Positions 11,954 to 23,846 of a stretch of 64,000 nt of DNA are shown one piece after another. Numbering within the stretch: the stretch's first letter is position 1; every line of letters begins with the position of its first letter. Made by a program: the position numbers and the translations under genes. The notes under the pieces are model-generated. The model had not been told where the DNA came from. It saw only the letters and a program-made list of their open reading frames with translations, and searched no databases. Origin of the DNA: Cunninghamia lanceolata (taxonomy: Eukaryota > Streptophyta > Pinopsida > Cupressales > Cupressaceae); the NCBI GenBank assembly GCA_027924645.1, contig BSBN01000252.1, forward strand, positions 2,976,001-3,040,000. Direction: 5' to 3'.

Positions 11954-12600
11954 CAGACCAGTATTAGCTCAAATCCCATTCAAAAAATGTGTAATTGATT
12001 TTATTGGACCAATAGACCCACTAGCCAAATACTCCAAAGCCAGATTCATCATATAGGGGTTGAATATTTAACCAAATGGCTGGCAGCTAGTCGCACTAGG
12101 GACTATACCACAAAGACTTCCACCAAATTCATATATGAGAATATAATCACATGATTTGGATGTCCACTTAGTATAACAAGTGATCTGGGTCAACATTTTA
12201 TGAATAACATGATTGCAAAGTTACCACACAACTTCAAGATTACCCATAACAAGAGTTCACCTTATCATCCGCCAGCAAATGGGGCAAGCAAATCTCTAAA
12301 CAAGATTATTGGAACCACACTAACCAAGATGTGTGACAACAATAGAGAAGATTGGGATTTGAAAGTAAATGTGGTACTATGGGCTTACCTCACATCATAT
12401 AAAAGAAGTATCAAGTTCACACCATTTGAACTAGTGTATAGAATAGATGAAACATTACCAATAAACTTTATAATTCCAAATCTACGCACCGCACTCACTC
12501 TGCAATTGAATGAAGATGACTCCCTAGTAGAAATAATTTAAAAACTAGAGAAATTAGATGAAAATAGAGTATATACAAGAAGTATCCAAAACACAAGAAG
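11954..12600 (+). pseudogene. gypsy-A integrase core, resumed after copia-A
   Basis: Continues the integrase split at 4588. VIDFIGPIDPLAKYSKA carries the first catalytic Asp (near 11990), and SITSDLGQHFMNNM the second (canonical TSDxGxxF). The third residue is lost: PYHPPANGASKSLNKII (near 12260) has Lys/Ser where gypsy-B keeps Glu in GASEALNKII. The C-terminal GPY/F module present in gypsy-B (around 41300) is missing: at about 12567-12600 the sequence jumps from the LDEN motif directly into the third reading frame, a deletion of roughly 600 bp relative to gypsy-B. Confidence 0.85.
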
Positions 12601-13902
12601 TATCCATACAAGGTGATGGAGGTGGATAAAGACGTCATGTTCTCAAGGGTTCTAGCAGACGTAATCTATACAAAGGATGTTTGCAAGTATATACACATGC
12701 CCATATCAGAGATTGATCATACTAAATTTGAAAAACTATGCCAGACACTCCTCCAACCTGACCAAACCAACTACTTGCCAAAATACAGTGAGATAGAAAA
12801 AGTTGGATGTATGGAAGGATTATCTAGATTTATGTGGAGAGCATGACTGGGTTAGGATCATTCTAATCGGCATACATGATGATTACATATACTTGGACAA
12901 ACTACACTACATACCAAAGCAAGTGATTCAAGCAGTCACATGTTGAGCGATTCAAGTAGTCCAAGAAGGTAATTAAGAATGAGAAAGTAATGGAGCTAAC
13001 TGGAGCCACACCAAATGGATGAAGTATGAATGTCAATGAAATTATCAACCTCATGGTAAAATACGCAACCATGGGGATTGCCTACAAAATTTAATATGAA
13101 AACCATGAAGGGTCAGCCACTGGGACAGCCATTCATACAACATATTAGATGGTTGTAGATGGGAAAGACTTTGACCTGTGTGAAGTGCTAAGGAAGCAAC
13201 TGCTAGAAAACCTATAGAAAACAAAGAGCTCAAACTACAATTTTAGGTATGAAACCCTAATCATATGCCTTGCTTTCTATTTCATGAATGCTTTACCAAA
13301 TTATGGAGGGAAGATATGGCAAATAGACACAACAGTTGCAAAGCAGATTACCCAACACAGTAAAATGTTTAAGGACAAACCCTCATTTACTGCTACATAT
13401 TAGGGGTTCTTCAAAGCCTTCCAAACAAAAATGCAAGCTAGAGAGAGGATACCATATGAATCGGTAAAACAATATATAAATCACATAACATTCATGGTAG
13501 ATAAATATTACATCTATATGGAGGTGGCAGAGCCCAGGACATCTTGGATATCCAAACTTCCCTATGAAATTACTAAAGAAGAGATATAGGCATATGCCCA
13601 AAATTTGCTGAGTAAATTGAAAGATCCAAATGCGGAGAGATCTAGGACATACAAGGAATTTATGGACAAGCAACAAAAAAAGGATGCGGAAGAGAATACA
13701 AAAGAACAAGGAAAATTTACATGAGAAATGGGGCGTTCCTCTACAACCTAGCTCTTCGGCATCACAAACTAGCACAACACTACCGCATGCCAGTACTACA
13801 AGCACACTACAAACAAGGAAGTCTATCAGACTACACTCTGCCACTCCTAGCACTCAATCTACGACAGAACTAGCAACTTCATCACAAACCATATCAACAC
13901 CA
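12600..13902 (+). pseudogene. gypsy-A third reading frame, N-terminal half
   Basis: Sense-strand ORF after integrase, in the position where some plant gypsy elements carry an env-like gene. Readable pieces begin MEVDKDVMFSRVLADVIYTK; the start codon and about 25 residues seen in gypsy-B were deleted. Then follow HDWVRIILIGIHDDYIYLDK, KTFDLCEVL-like and LPNYGGKIWQ blocks. No signal peptide, transmembrane helix pair or envelope motif is visible. One moderately hydrophobic stretch (ETLIICLAFYFMNALP, near 13250) is the only candidate. Towards 13650-13902 it becomes Ser/Thr/Gln-rich low-complexity. I do not recognise the protein; gypsy-B has the same gene (40902-37800). It is interrupted at 13903. 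Confidence 0.6.
13898..13902. repeat. Target-site duplication, left copy (CACCA)
   Basis: CACCA here and CACCG at 16859-16863 flank the insertion 13903-16858. Gypsy-B, which lacks the insertion, reads straight through this point. The A/G mismatch fits loss of a CpG. Confidence 0.6.
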
Positions 13903-14679
13903 TGTAAGGCCTACCCTTGTCCAACTGGTGTGTATCCTATTATTCACCTAGCTCTAGATTAAAATGATAAAATGATTAATTATTATATAATATGGTTGCC
14001 AGATGGATATAGGTAGTGATTGGTTATACATCCTCATTAATATGTTAAATTTGCTTCAGCTATAATATGTATATGTGGAATTAACTTTGAGATTGAGTGT
14101 GCAGGTATTTCTAACAAAACCACAGATACTCGAGATTATTCCACACCTTATGTCGTAATCCCTTGTGAAGCCGATCTAGTTCCACGAGGAACCAAGATCA
14201 ACTCTATGTTTGGTGCAATGTTGTAATGTTGTAATATTGTCTTGCATGAGGTTGAATGGGTTAGGTCTACCCTTTTGTAAAATTAAATTATGATTTGTGT
14301 TGTAAGAATTGTATTTGAATTTCATTTTTTTTAATTTAAATTTTTGAGACCCTTTTCTTGTGTCTTAACTTGACCCTGGGTGTCCTAACTAAGTTTAAAT
14401 TGACCCTGGGTTATACCCCATGGGTCTAGGGTCACTTTTGACTTGCGTAACCCTTGGTTAACTTCCGTATGGTCACCTTAACTTCACAGTGAAGTTAAGT
14501 GACGAATTTGGAGGCATGGGAAGGATAGGATGAGTGGGACCAACACTCAAGCCCATCCTTTCTCCATTTTCAAGGCTTGAAATGACTCCATGGTCCACCA
14601 ATAATGGAGGGGCTTATCTTCTTGTTCCCTCACTTTTGGTGAAAGTCCCCATGAAGTGGTGTGGTCCTTCATGAGTGGG

Positions 14680-14811
14680 GTTATTTTTTAATCCCACTTG
14701 GGATAGTGGGGATATTTTTTAATTCCACTTGGGATAGTGGGGATATTTTATTAATTCCACTTGGGATAGTGGGTATATTTTATTAATTCCACTTGGGATA
14801 GTGGGGTTATT
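14680..14811. repeat. Four-copy 35-37-bp tandem repeat
   Basis: Each unit contains TTAATTCCACTTGGGATAGT followed by GGGGATATTTT or a close variant. It lies about 120 bp upstream of the TATAAATA box, where enhancer-like repeats are common in plant LTRs. Confidence 0.8.
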
Positions 14812-14934
14812 TAAATATTACAATCTTAAAAAAATGAATTTTTAATTCATCCACTATAAATTTAAAATTCACAAATAATGAGAGCCCTTGATCTCAACTT
14901 TTGATCCTCGCCCTCCATCATCTTTTCAAAAATC

Positions 14935-14942
14935 TATAAATA
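14935..14942 (+). promoter_or_regulatory. Possible LTR TATA box
   Basis: TATAAATA in a CTATAAATAAGACCC context, preceded by repeats and followed within 40 bp by the three-copy 20-bp repeat. This would be the U3/R boundary region if 13903-16858 is an LTR read on the plus strand. Confidence 0.4.
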
Positions 14943-16425
14943 AGACCCTTCTCTAAGCAATTAGAGAAGACTAGATTTTGCAGGGGAACTTGATTCTTGC
15001 AGGGGAACTTCATTCTTGCAGGGGGACTTCATTCTTGCATTTTTATCATGCCTAATTTCCTCTAGGAAATCTTCTTCTAGCATCCTCATAATGCCCAATT
15101 CCTTCTCTATTCTCCTCTTCATAGCCTCATAATGCCGAAATTATTCTAGCCATCCTATATCCTCCATTCATTATCCCTTGCTTGTGATCATAGAGAGATT
15201 GTTTTTTTTTTAGAAGGGAGATTTGGAGAGGAGCCTGGAGAGGAACTCTACATCAACTTCATCCATTAAAGGGCTTTTTAAGGTTGTATTTCAAGGCCTC
15301 TCCTTTGCATTTTCTATTTCTTGCATGATAGATTTGTGAAATGAAATTTGATTTGTTGTGTTGTAAATTATGTAATTGTGGGGAAATTTATTTGGGTGTT
15401 GACAGAGCTTCTTCCACTTAGGAGAAATGCTCATCAAGTGTGGGGTAGGGGAGGAGTGATCCTCCTCGAGTACATGCCTTATTTCTTTTGAGATGTTGAA
15501 AGCCTTGAGGACATTTGTGTGACTTTAGAAAATTGTGTTATTTGGATTGAAAGTCAAAATATGAACTCCTTGGAATCTTTGTTGGCAAGTTGGCTTGAGG
15601 CCATGAGAAGGAAACTGTGTTGAAATTTAATTGAAGGGTGACACTCTAGAGCTGAGTGTGTCCACTCTCCTACCCCTCTTTAAACTCACAGTGGATGAGT
15701 TTTGTGTTGTGTAAATATCTATGGGTGTATTTGTGTTTTAGTGTGTTATTTTTATTTTGTTGTGAAGTGGTATTGAATTCCCTAGGTGTGTGGATGATCT
15801 CCCTAGCTCGGGGGTGACCCTCTTGCGGGTCTACAGTAGGGAGGAGAGTAGCTTGTGTGGTGTTTCTTTCCTTGTGTGTTATGCAGGTATTCTTGGAGCT
15901 ATTTATGAAGTTTGGAGAAGTTTCTTATGTTGGGAAAATATTTTTATTTTCCTTTACTCTTAAGGCTCTATAAGAGAGCTTCGTGATATTAGTGACTGAA
16001 TCCTGGTTGATTTGTCAAAAGGAGAAAATTATCTCGCTACGGTTGTACAAATTGTTATTTTTGGAGTTGTGAGGAAATGACTTCCTTATTGTATTGATAG
16101 CTGTAGTTTTATTGTTCATTTAGTTTTGCCATTTGGAAAGGAAATAAAATTGGATTAAAGTTGTGTAATTGAGTTAAATAGAAACTAATCTCATATTAAA
16201 AGTTTGTCTAATATGAATAGTGAATAGTAACAGAATAGTAAATAGTGAATAGTGAATAGTGAATAGTAAAAGTGGGATTTATTTATGCATATTGTATAAT
16301 ACGAATTGAATAGATGCTTAAACTTAGAGTTGCAATTCGGAAATACAATGTTTATATTTGTAAAAAAAAAAATTTAACTCTTTGCTCTGTTTTTAATGAT
16401 TTATTGGATAGTAATCTGTTTTAAC

Positions 16426-16470
<45 letters not shown>

Positions 16471-16858
16471 TTATTTATTTATTATATATATATTCTATAC
16501 TTTCTTTACAGTTAAGGAACTTATTAATGAAATTGTGAGTTAAAGTGAACTGAGATAATGGCGGTATATATATATATATAAATTAAATTTTAGAGAAACG
16601 AAAGAGAGGGCAAATGATCGTGCTTTGTTGAAAAATGATCTATCACCTAAAACAACTACTGTTCAAATGTAATTCGTGAGTGTAATACCCTGCTAACAAC
16701 TGCTTTGTTTACTCCTTAAGCTTACGCCACCGAGCGCGCTTACGTGTGCGAGGGGGAAATACAGAGTAGTAAGGGAAAAATTTTGACAGTTCGTATCATG
16801 ACCACATGTCACATGTGGACATGACATGCGTGTTTGCATGGGAAATGTGGGCATGACA

Positions 16859-18603
16859 CACCGCAACAAACACAGAAAGACCCGAAGGTAGAAGAAATAT
16901 CAAACGTGTTGATACAGCTAAGTGCGGAGAAGAAAAAGAAAACAACAAAGAAGAAACAAGGTGTAAAAAGGAGTATAATTCAGGAAGCAGGAGGAGTATA
17001 AATAGAAGAAGAGGAGGTAGAAGAGATACAACAACCACCACAAAAGAAGAAAGCCAAAATATCAATGGTGGAGATAACAACAAAAGCACAACAAGAACAA
17101 CAAACACAAGAAGAGGCCACACTGGACTTGAAGGCATTGGTAAATGCCATCAAACACCATGGTATGCTGAAGAATATAGTAGAACTGTATAATGAAGTCT
17201 CCAAGGAAAATAAGAAAATAATAGAAAGAGTGGTCATTATCCATGTATAAAAGTTACCAAACACTGGAGGACATAATGGAAGACTTCCCTCAAGAATTGA
17301 CATAAGCAATGAGGAAAAGAAGGGAACAAGCCCTAGAAATGGAAGAAGGGATGCAACATAAAGCAAAAGAAGAGGTGGATCCAAACATCTCTACTAGGCT
17401 AAAAGAAAAATTAATACAAATGCAAGAAAAATAATTAAGGACAAAATAGGGTGGATACCCTAATATGATTATCAAAGGAGGAGAGACAGAAAGTAGAAAA
17501 GGAAATCAAGGACATCATAAAGAAAGCATATGAAACAATAAGTGGAGAAGAAGTAAAGGAGCAAGAATAAGTGAAATCACCTCAGTAGAACATACAGGAG
17601 ATTGAACAAGGAGAAACATCATAGCAAATGGGGAAACAGATACTCTAGAGGCCTCTACCTCTGCCTCCCCTGTACAATCAATCAAAGATTTCTTGGTGCA
17701 GCAAAAACAAATACAATTGCTAGTTACTCCATAGCTACTACAACTTCCTTTAATTGGAGCACAAGTCAACCTCTCTGATATCTCACCAATTCAAAAGTTA
17801 CAAATGGGGGATATCTTTCATGCCACAGTAAGGGAGGAAATTTTACAACAACATGTAGATAGCACAGAACAACTACAAGAGGTGGTAAATATAATTCAGA
17901 GTCAGATGCCAAATGCTTAGAGAGATACAACACTGCCACTAACACAACAACTAAACCAATTGGTTAATAGCCTACATGCATAACTAAAATATCAAGAAAC
18001 TAAGGTGTAACAACAGGTAAGGGATGAAATGAATAAGAAAAGAATGGCAAAGGCTTCCAACAAATGTGCATCAATGCATACACAACTAGAAACACATCAA
18101 AAACATCTGGCAATCCATAGGAGAAACAACTATACCATACCAATTTTGTTTGCAGTGGCCTACTACTCTACTAAGAATATAAAGGATCAAATAGATAGTC
18201 AAGAAGCCTAGATAGCACAAACTGCAGGAACATATGACCCCCTTAAAGATATGAATGGAGCAATAAGGGCACAAATTGAAACAGTTCACACATAGCTACA
18301 ACAACTACAAGAGTAGAGGGAACAAATCAAGGCACAAGTTAAGCAGTTGAGGGAAGTTGTAAGCCTTAGATTAGCACATTTAATAAGAATATTAGTAGAG
18401 GCTAAGAAAAATGCTCAGAAGATTTAGATTCCTTCTACTATAGGAGATGCAGGAAAGACAGATATTGAGTTAGAGGGCCAGATACAGATGCTACAATAGG
18501 CCAACAAATAGTGGGATACTACCCTGGCCCAACTAAAAGTGATCTACAAGAACATCTTACCTGGTAACTAGCACTGCATGTCTTGAGGACAAGACATAGT
18601 TCT
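16859..18603 (+). pseudogene. gypsy-A third reading frame, C-terminal half
   Basis: Continues the unknown ORF after the insertion. It is rich in Glu, Lys and Gln with long heptad-like stretches (for example EEATLDLKALVNAIKHHGM and LYNEVSKENKKIIERVVIIH near 17110-17240), so an extended coiled coil is likely. The Lys/Gln-rich block QPPQKKKAKISM-like (near 17030) could be a nuclear localisation signal. It ends just before the polypurine tract. Stops are frequent. Minus-strand frames over this region are shadows of the repetitive Glu/Gln codons. Confidence 0.55.
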
Positions 18604-18618
18604 AAAAGGGGGGAATGA
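18604..18618 (+). other. gypsy-A polypurine tract
   Basis: AAAAGGGGGGAATGA ends at the first base before the 3' LTR (TGTTGGC...). It is mirrored in gypsy-B at 37781-37795. This is the primer site for plus-strand synthesis. Confidence 0.85.
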
Positions 18619-19067
18619 TGTTGGCAATGAACATGATAGGCACTAGAACCTACCGTAAGTCACTGCAAGTGCAGTCTGAAGGTCAAGGCCAACATGAAAG
18701 ACAAGAATTAGGTTGTTTTGTAAGGGACACATCCCTATCCCACTATATATGTAATATATAAGATATAAGTAAGATTAAAGATGTAGAGATAGATGAAGAT
18801 AAGAATACAAAGCAGAGACTCGGACTTGCCATTTTATATATGATAATGATATAAATATATAAGATATGAGGATTCTAGTTAAAGACTTCTGTGCATATGA
18901 ATGTGAATGACTACAGTATCTAAGTTATAATTCCACCGTATTATGTGACTACTCACTACTATTCTCTATTATTCTATCATTGTCACGTTTGGGGTATAAA
19001 TAGACTTAAAAACATGACTTAGGGTCATATCTCCGGACTGTGTCATTTATACATTTTCTTGGCAACA
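18619..19067 (+). repeat. gypsy-A 3' LTR
   Basis: 449 bp, TGTTGGCAATG...TTCTTGGCAACA. It matches the two gypsy-B LTRs (446 and 452 bp) in reverse orientation along its whole length, including a CACTATATATGTAATATATAAG segment that may hold the TATA box (near 18740). Confidence 0.92.
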
Positions 19068-19130
19068 TAGAGTTTCTATATATTTATTACGAGATAAATT
19101 TTAGATTTGTATAATTGCTTTATAGAATGA
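19068..19130. repeat. Repeat D copy 1, outer piece before copia-B
   Basis: Matches 31059-31180 (the TTTCTATATATTTATTA and GAGATAAATTTTAGA stretch) and continues after copia-B at 24430. It is the left, inverted-arm part of a palindromic repeat family. Confidence 0.75.
19126..19130. repeat. Target-site duplication of copia-B, left copy (AATGA)
   Basis: AATGA at 19126-19130 and at 24430-24434 is a perfect 5-bp duplication. Other copies of repeat D show the uninterrupted ATAGAATGACATTATA at 31171. Confidence 0.92.
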
Positions 19131-19723
19131 TGTTAGGGTTAGCCGGCAGAAGATATCAATTAAATGCAAATAAAGATTAAACAAAGAAATGGAAATACAC
19201 AGAAATAATAATAGCGAGAGACAAGTTTTAACGTGGTTCACCCAAACTTGGGCTACATCCACCAAACAGAGAGTCCAATATTATTATCCAGTAAATCAAA
19301 CCGATTATAATCAGTAATCCCTGCAACTCAATACGGCTGCAAAATGCTACAATACAATATATCAAAACCCTAACCCTTAGCTGCTTTTTATCAAGCTTTT
19401 TGTCAGTTACAAAAATAGGGTTTTCTTATGTCGGTCAATGAAAAAATTAACTCCCGGTGCATTATGAAATAATAAAAAACCGTGTGAGGTTTCGGGGGCG
19501 TTGCCCCCGAGCCCCCACGGGGCCGCTGCCCCTCGACCCCGCCCTGTATCGCTATAGGGAACACGCCAGGGGCGCTGCCCTTTGACCCCGTCTTGGGGGT
19601 GCTGCCCCCAAACCCCCGCAAGGGGCGTTGCCCCTTGACCCCGTAGGAATTTGGGGGGAAACCGCGCCGATAAAAGTAGGGTAAATATAACCTCCGAGTC
19701 TGATTAGGCTCCATATAATAACA
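19131..19723 (-). repeat. copia-B 3' LTR
   Basis: It contains the ACGTGG...CCCAAA-TTGGG...CCACC inverted motif (19231-19262) and a strongly GC-rich stretch (about 19490-19660) made of repeated GGGGCGCTGCCCC-like palindromes, in sharp contrast to the AT-rich surroundings. Confidence 0.93.
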
Positions 19724-19737
19724 ATCTCCCACTTGGA
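19724..19737 (-). other. copia-B polypurine tract
   Basis: The minus strand reads CCAAGTGGGAGAT directly before the 3' LTR start. A near-copy of the tract (CCAAGTGGGAGATGA) recurs at about 19765-19779. Confidence 0.75.
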
Positions 19738-19856
19738 GACTGATCAGACTCCACACCATATCATCTCCCACTTGGAGACTGATCATAACACCACTGACCC
19801 TGTAGCTCCCACTGGAAATAAGCACCCTAGACTCTATTGTTTTTTTTTTGTTGTGT

Positions 19857-22800
19857 TCAGTCTAGAAGACCAACCGAAGCTGAAGAGGAGCTCAGCTTCT
19901 CCCTTGTCACTGCCTTTGTCAACATATCTGCTGGATTGTCATCTGTATGTATCTTTGCCAGCTGTAACTGTCCATCATCCAACACTGACCGAATGAAGTG
20001 ATACCTCAACTGTATGTGTTTGGTCTTTGAATGCAAGGCAGAATTCTTTGCAAGATGTATGGCACTCTGGCTGTCCGTAAACAAATAACTGTTAACCTGT
20101 TGTGTGCCCAATTCATTCATGAAAGATTGCAGCCATATCATCTCCTTGCTTGCCTCTGTTGCAACTACATATTCTGCCTCTGTGGTGGATAAAGCAACCA
20201 CCTTTTGTAACCTAGAAATCCAACTCACCGCTGTTCCACCTACAGTAAAGACATAACCTGTAGTACTCCGCCTGGTATCAATATCTCCTGCCAAATCTGA
20301 GTCTACATAACCTGCTAAATCAGTATTAGAGCCCCCAAAACATAAGTGTTTATTAGATGTACCTCTCAAATATCTGAGAATCTATTTTACCGCATTCCAA
20401 TGCTCGAATCCGAGATGACTCATATACCTGCTAACGACTCCTACAGCATGTGCAATATTCGGTCTCGTGCATACCATGGCATACATTAAACTGCCTACAG
20501 CTGAAGCATATGGTACCTTGGACATTTTCTCTTCCTCCTCTTGTGTCTTAGGACACATGTCCTTAGTCAATTTCAAATGACCAGGCAAAGGTGTGCTGAC
20601 AACTTTTGCATTCTCCATGTGGAATCGCTGCAACACCTTTTCAACATAAGCAGCCTGAGATAGAGTCAATTGTCTATTCTTCCTATCTCGACAAATTTTC
20701 ATACCAAGGATTTGTTTTGCTGCCCCCAAATCCTTCATATCAAATGACTGTGCCAACTGTTGTTTTAACTCTCTTATGTGATCCATGTTAGACCCAGCTA
20801 CAAGCATGTCATCAACATATAAACATAAAATAATGTAGCTGTCATTATCTAACCTCTTAAAATAAACACAATGGTTAGAATTACACCTGCTGTAGCCTTG
20901 CTCAGCCATAAAACTATCAAATTTCAAATACCATTGCCGAGGTGCTTGTTTCAGGCCATACAAACTCTTCTTCAATCTGCACACTAGTTTCTCCTTACCT
21001 TTGACCTCAAATCCTTGGGGCTGTTCCATATAGATCTCCTCCTCCAAATCACCATGGAGAAAGGCAGTTTTAACATCTAGCTGTTCCAAATGTAAATCTT
21101 CAGCAGCCACAATACTTAAAACAGTACGAATAGAAGTCATCTTGACAACCGGAGAAAATATCTCATCAAAATCAATGCCCTTTTTCTTTGCAAATCTTTT
21201 TACAACTAACCTGGCCTTAAATCTTTTCTTACCTCCATCTTCCTCTTTCAGCCTATAAACTCATTTATTTGGTAAAGCCTTTTTACCTGCAGGTAACTTA
21301 CATAATTCCCAAGTCTGATTTTTCAACAAGGAGTCCATTTCTTCTTTCATTGCAAGCTCCCACTGAACTTGTGTATCCACCTGCATAGCTTCATCATACC
21401 CTTCTAGTTCACCAGCATCTATTAACAAAATAGAATACAAAGAGGGAGAAAACCTTTCAGGAGGTCTACTGATCCTTGTTGACCATCTAACATTCACTGG
21501 AGTTTGCGGTATTTCTGGTTGCTGTTGTGGAGCATGAGGAACCACTGGAACATCACTATTTGGAGTATCATTCAACACCACATAATCCTTTTCTTTCTTC
21601 TTATGCTGCTGCAACTGATCTTTGTACAACACCTTCTCATTGAATATAACATCCCTGCTTCTCACAATTTTCTAATTTTCAAAATCCCAAAGCCTATAAC
21701 CAAATTCATCAATGCCATATCCAACAAAGGTACATTTTTTTGATTTCGCATCCAGCTTGGTTCAATTTTCAGAATCTATATGTGCAAATGCTTCACAGCC
21801 GAAGGTTTTCAGAAAAGAATAACTCACCTTCTTACCTGTCCATGCTTCCTCTAGAATACCACAACCCAAAGGAACTGAAGGACCTCTGTTAATTAAATAT
21901 ATAGCAGTGTTGACAGCCTCTGTCCACATGTTTAAAGGCAGTCCAGCATGCAATCTCATAGTCCTTGCACACTCCATTATTGTCCTATTCATGTGTTCAG
22001 CCACTCCATTTTCCTATGGAGTCCCTAGAACCGTTTTCTGCCTACGAATTCCATTAAAGGAACAATAATCTTCAAATTCTTTACTGCAATACTCACCGCC
22101 ATTATTAGATCTGAGACATTTTAATCTGTTACCTGTCTCATTCTCAACCAAGCTTCTCCATTTTTTAAATGTTTCAAATACATCAGATTTCTGTCTAAGA
22201 AAATAAATCCAGACCTTCCTAGTTGCATCATCTATGAATGTAACATAATACCGAGAGCCACCGAGAGAAGATACCTGAGCTGGTCCCCATACATCTGTAT
22301 GCACAAGCTCTAACTTTTCATTTTTCTTTTGCTTCCCATCCTTGAGAAAACTGACTCTCTTTTGTTTTCCATACACACAACTTTCACAGAAATCCATATT
22401 AATACATTTCAGACCTGGTAAAACTTTCTTAGAATGAAGTACCTTCATACCTTTTTCACTCATATGCCCAAGTCTATTATGCCACAGTGTTGTCTCAGAA
22501 CCTGCAGCAACTATTTCTGAACCTGTTTGTTTTTTCTCTATAACAGCTAAAGTAGAAGGAACAGTATGACTTGTACAAAGATATAAGGTGCCTACTTTCA
22601 CACCTTTTGCTACTACTAAGGCACCTTTTGAAACCTTCCAATTTTTATCAGTAAATGTAACAGTGCAACCTTGTTTAGTTAGCTGCCCTGCTGAAATTAA
22701 ATTCCTACTAAGCCTTGGAACATGCCTTACCTCTAGTAGTAGCCAATGATTTCCATTCTGCAACTTAATCTTGATTCTTCCCTTTCCAACAATCTGATAG

Positions 22801-23780
22801 GGTTCATTATTTCCCAAATAAACCAGCCCAAAATCCCCTTGGACATAATCAAGAAAATAACTTCTATGGGGCGTAGCATGAAATGAGGCCCCTGAATCTA
22901 AAACCCATGAATCATCAGCATTATCTAGGGAAAGAATCAAAGCATCATCTTCAGACTTATTGCTTACCATATTTGCTTCCTTATTGCCTTCTTGTTTGTC
23001 TCCTTCTTTGTTCTTTCGAGACCAGCAATCTTTCTTCAGATGACCTGGTTTTCCACAGTACCAGCAATCCTTCTGTCCTCTAGTTTGAGATTTTTTGTCC
23101 TTTGATTTTCCTCGTGACTTCCCATGACCTCCAGAACCTTTTCCTCTCTCCTTTGATCTGCCCCTGCTTTCTACATTCAAAACACTACCTGATTTGGATC
23201 CTCCTGAGCTTTTCTTACGAATTTCCTCACTCAAAATAACACCACCAACATCATCAAATTTTAGGGTATTTGAACCGGAAACAGAGTTACTAACTGCCAT
23301 TACCAAACTATCCCAGCTTTCAGGTAATGAACATAATATCAAGAGAGCTCTAACTTCTTCATCAAATTTTACATTTACATAAGTCAATTGACTGACAATC
23401 GTATTAAATTCATTTAAATGACCTGTCACAGATCCACCTTCAACCATTTTCAAATTAAACAACTGCTTCATGAGAAATACCTTATTTGAGGCTGAAGGTT
23501 TTTCATACAATTTTGCCAAAGCTTTCATCAGACCATCTGTTGCCTTCGCTTCCGTTATATTGAATGCCACCGACGGTGCCAGGCACAATCGAATGGTTCC
23601 CAGTGCCTTTCTGTCAAGAAGATTCCAATCCTCATCAGACATTTTTGCCGGTTTCTTGGCTACTCCTTCCAACGGCCTCCATAAATCCTTTTGATAGAGG
23701 TAGTCCTCCATCTACATCTTCCATAACTGATAGTTCTACCCATTAAATTTATCAACCGTCATTTTACCCTCGTCCGCCAT
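19857..23780 (-). pseudogene. copia-B gag-pol polyprotein, one frame with seven stops
   Basis: ATG at 23780 (MADEGKMTVDKFNG) to the stop at 19857: 1308 codons, one frame. Domains in order: UBN2-type capsid (about 23780-23200), CCHC knuckle CWYCGKPGHLKKDC (near 23040), protease WVLDSGASFHATPHRSYF (near 22890), HHCC finger LWHNRLGHMSEKGM...CESCVYGK (22490-22370), integrase core with HTDVWGPA, RSNNGGEY (normally SDNGGEF) and ENGVAEHMNRT, RT with EQLDVKTAFLHGDLEEEIYM, LYVDDMLVAG, and RNase H with GYVDSDLAGDIDTRRSTTGY ending DMLTKAV. Seven nonsense codons (23736, 23712, 22014, 21762, 21672, 21261, 20382) are each one transition from CAG, CGA or TGG. The sequence is similar in layout to tobacco Tnt1. 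Confidence 0.95.
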
Positions 23781-23832
23781 TGCTCCCACTCAACCGTGAG
23801 ACTTTCCTGCAGATGATAATCAAACACAACCT

Positions 23833-23844
23833 GCTCGGATACCA
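23833..23844 (-). promoter_or_regulatory. copia-B primer-binding site
   Basis: The minus strand reads TGGTATCCGAGC two bases from the 5' LTR, one mismatch from the initiator-Met tRNA complement. Confidence 0.88.
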
Positions 23845-23846
23845 CT

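Larger units (their letters stand above)
13903..16858. mobile_element. Solo-LTR-like insertion of 2956 bp in gypsy-A third ORF
   Basis: Begins TGTAAGGCC and ends GGGCATGACA, so it has the TG...CA termini of an LTR and a 5-bp near-perfect target duplication. It has no reading frame of note. It holds a promoter-like TATAAATA (14935-14942), a 35-37-bp repeat in four copies (14680-14811, core CCACTTGGGATAGTGGGG), a 20-bp repeat in three copies (14977-15039, core TTGCAGGGGAACTT), an AATAGTG short tandem (16210-16268) and an (AT)n/(TTTA)n tract (16432-16492). The simplest reading is one very long LTR left by recombination. A non-autonomous element is also possible. Confidence 0.6.
1..19067 (+). mobile_element. 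Ty3/gypsy LTR retrotransposon gypsy-A, 5' end outside window
   Basis: Plus-strand gypsy element entering the window inside gag. In order it shows gag zinc knuckles, aspartic protease, a second capsid-like region, reverse transcriptase, RNase H, integrase, a long third reading frame, a polypurine tract (18604-18618) and a 3' LTR (18619-19067). It is interrupted by copia-A (4588-11953) and by a solo-LTR-like element (13903-16858). Its family is defined by comparison with gypsy-B on the opposite strand at 37329-61684, which has the same domain order and the same LTR sequence. It inserted into repeat D: the base run just after its LTR (TAGAG, 19068 on) matches the uninterrupted repeat at 31059. 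The matching left duplication lies outside the window. All coding parts are broken. Confidence 0.9.

Noticed and set aside
13383..13853. 156-codon minus-strand frame that looks like a membrane protein
   Set aside because: Antisense of the third ORF of gypsy-A; the hydrophobic look comes from reverse-reading Lys/Glu codons. The same illusion appears in gypsy-B at 39630-40141.
16796..17384. Leu/Ser-rich minus-strand frames resembling transmembrane proteins
   Set aside because: Antisense of the coiled-coil part of the third ORF (Glu/Gln codons read backwards).
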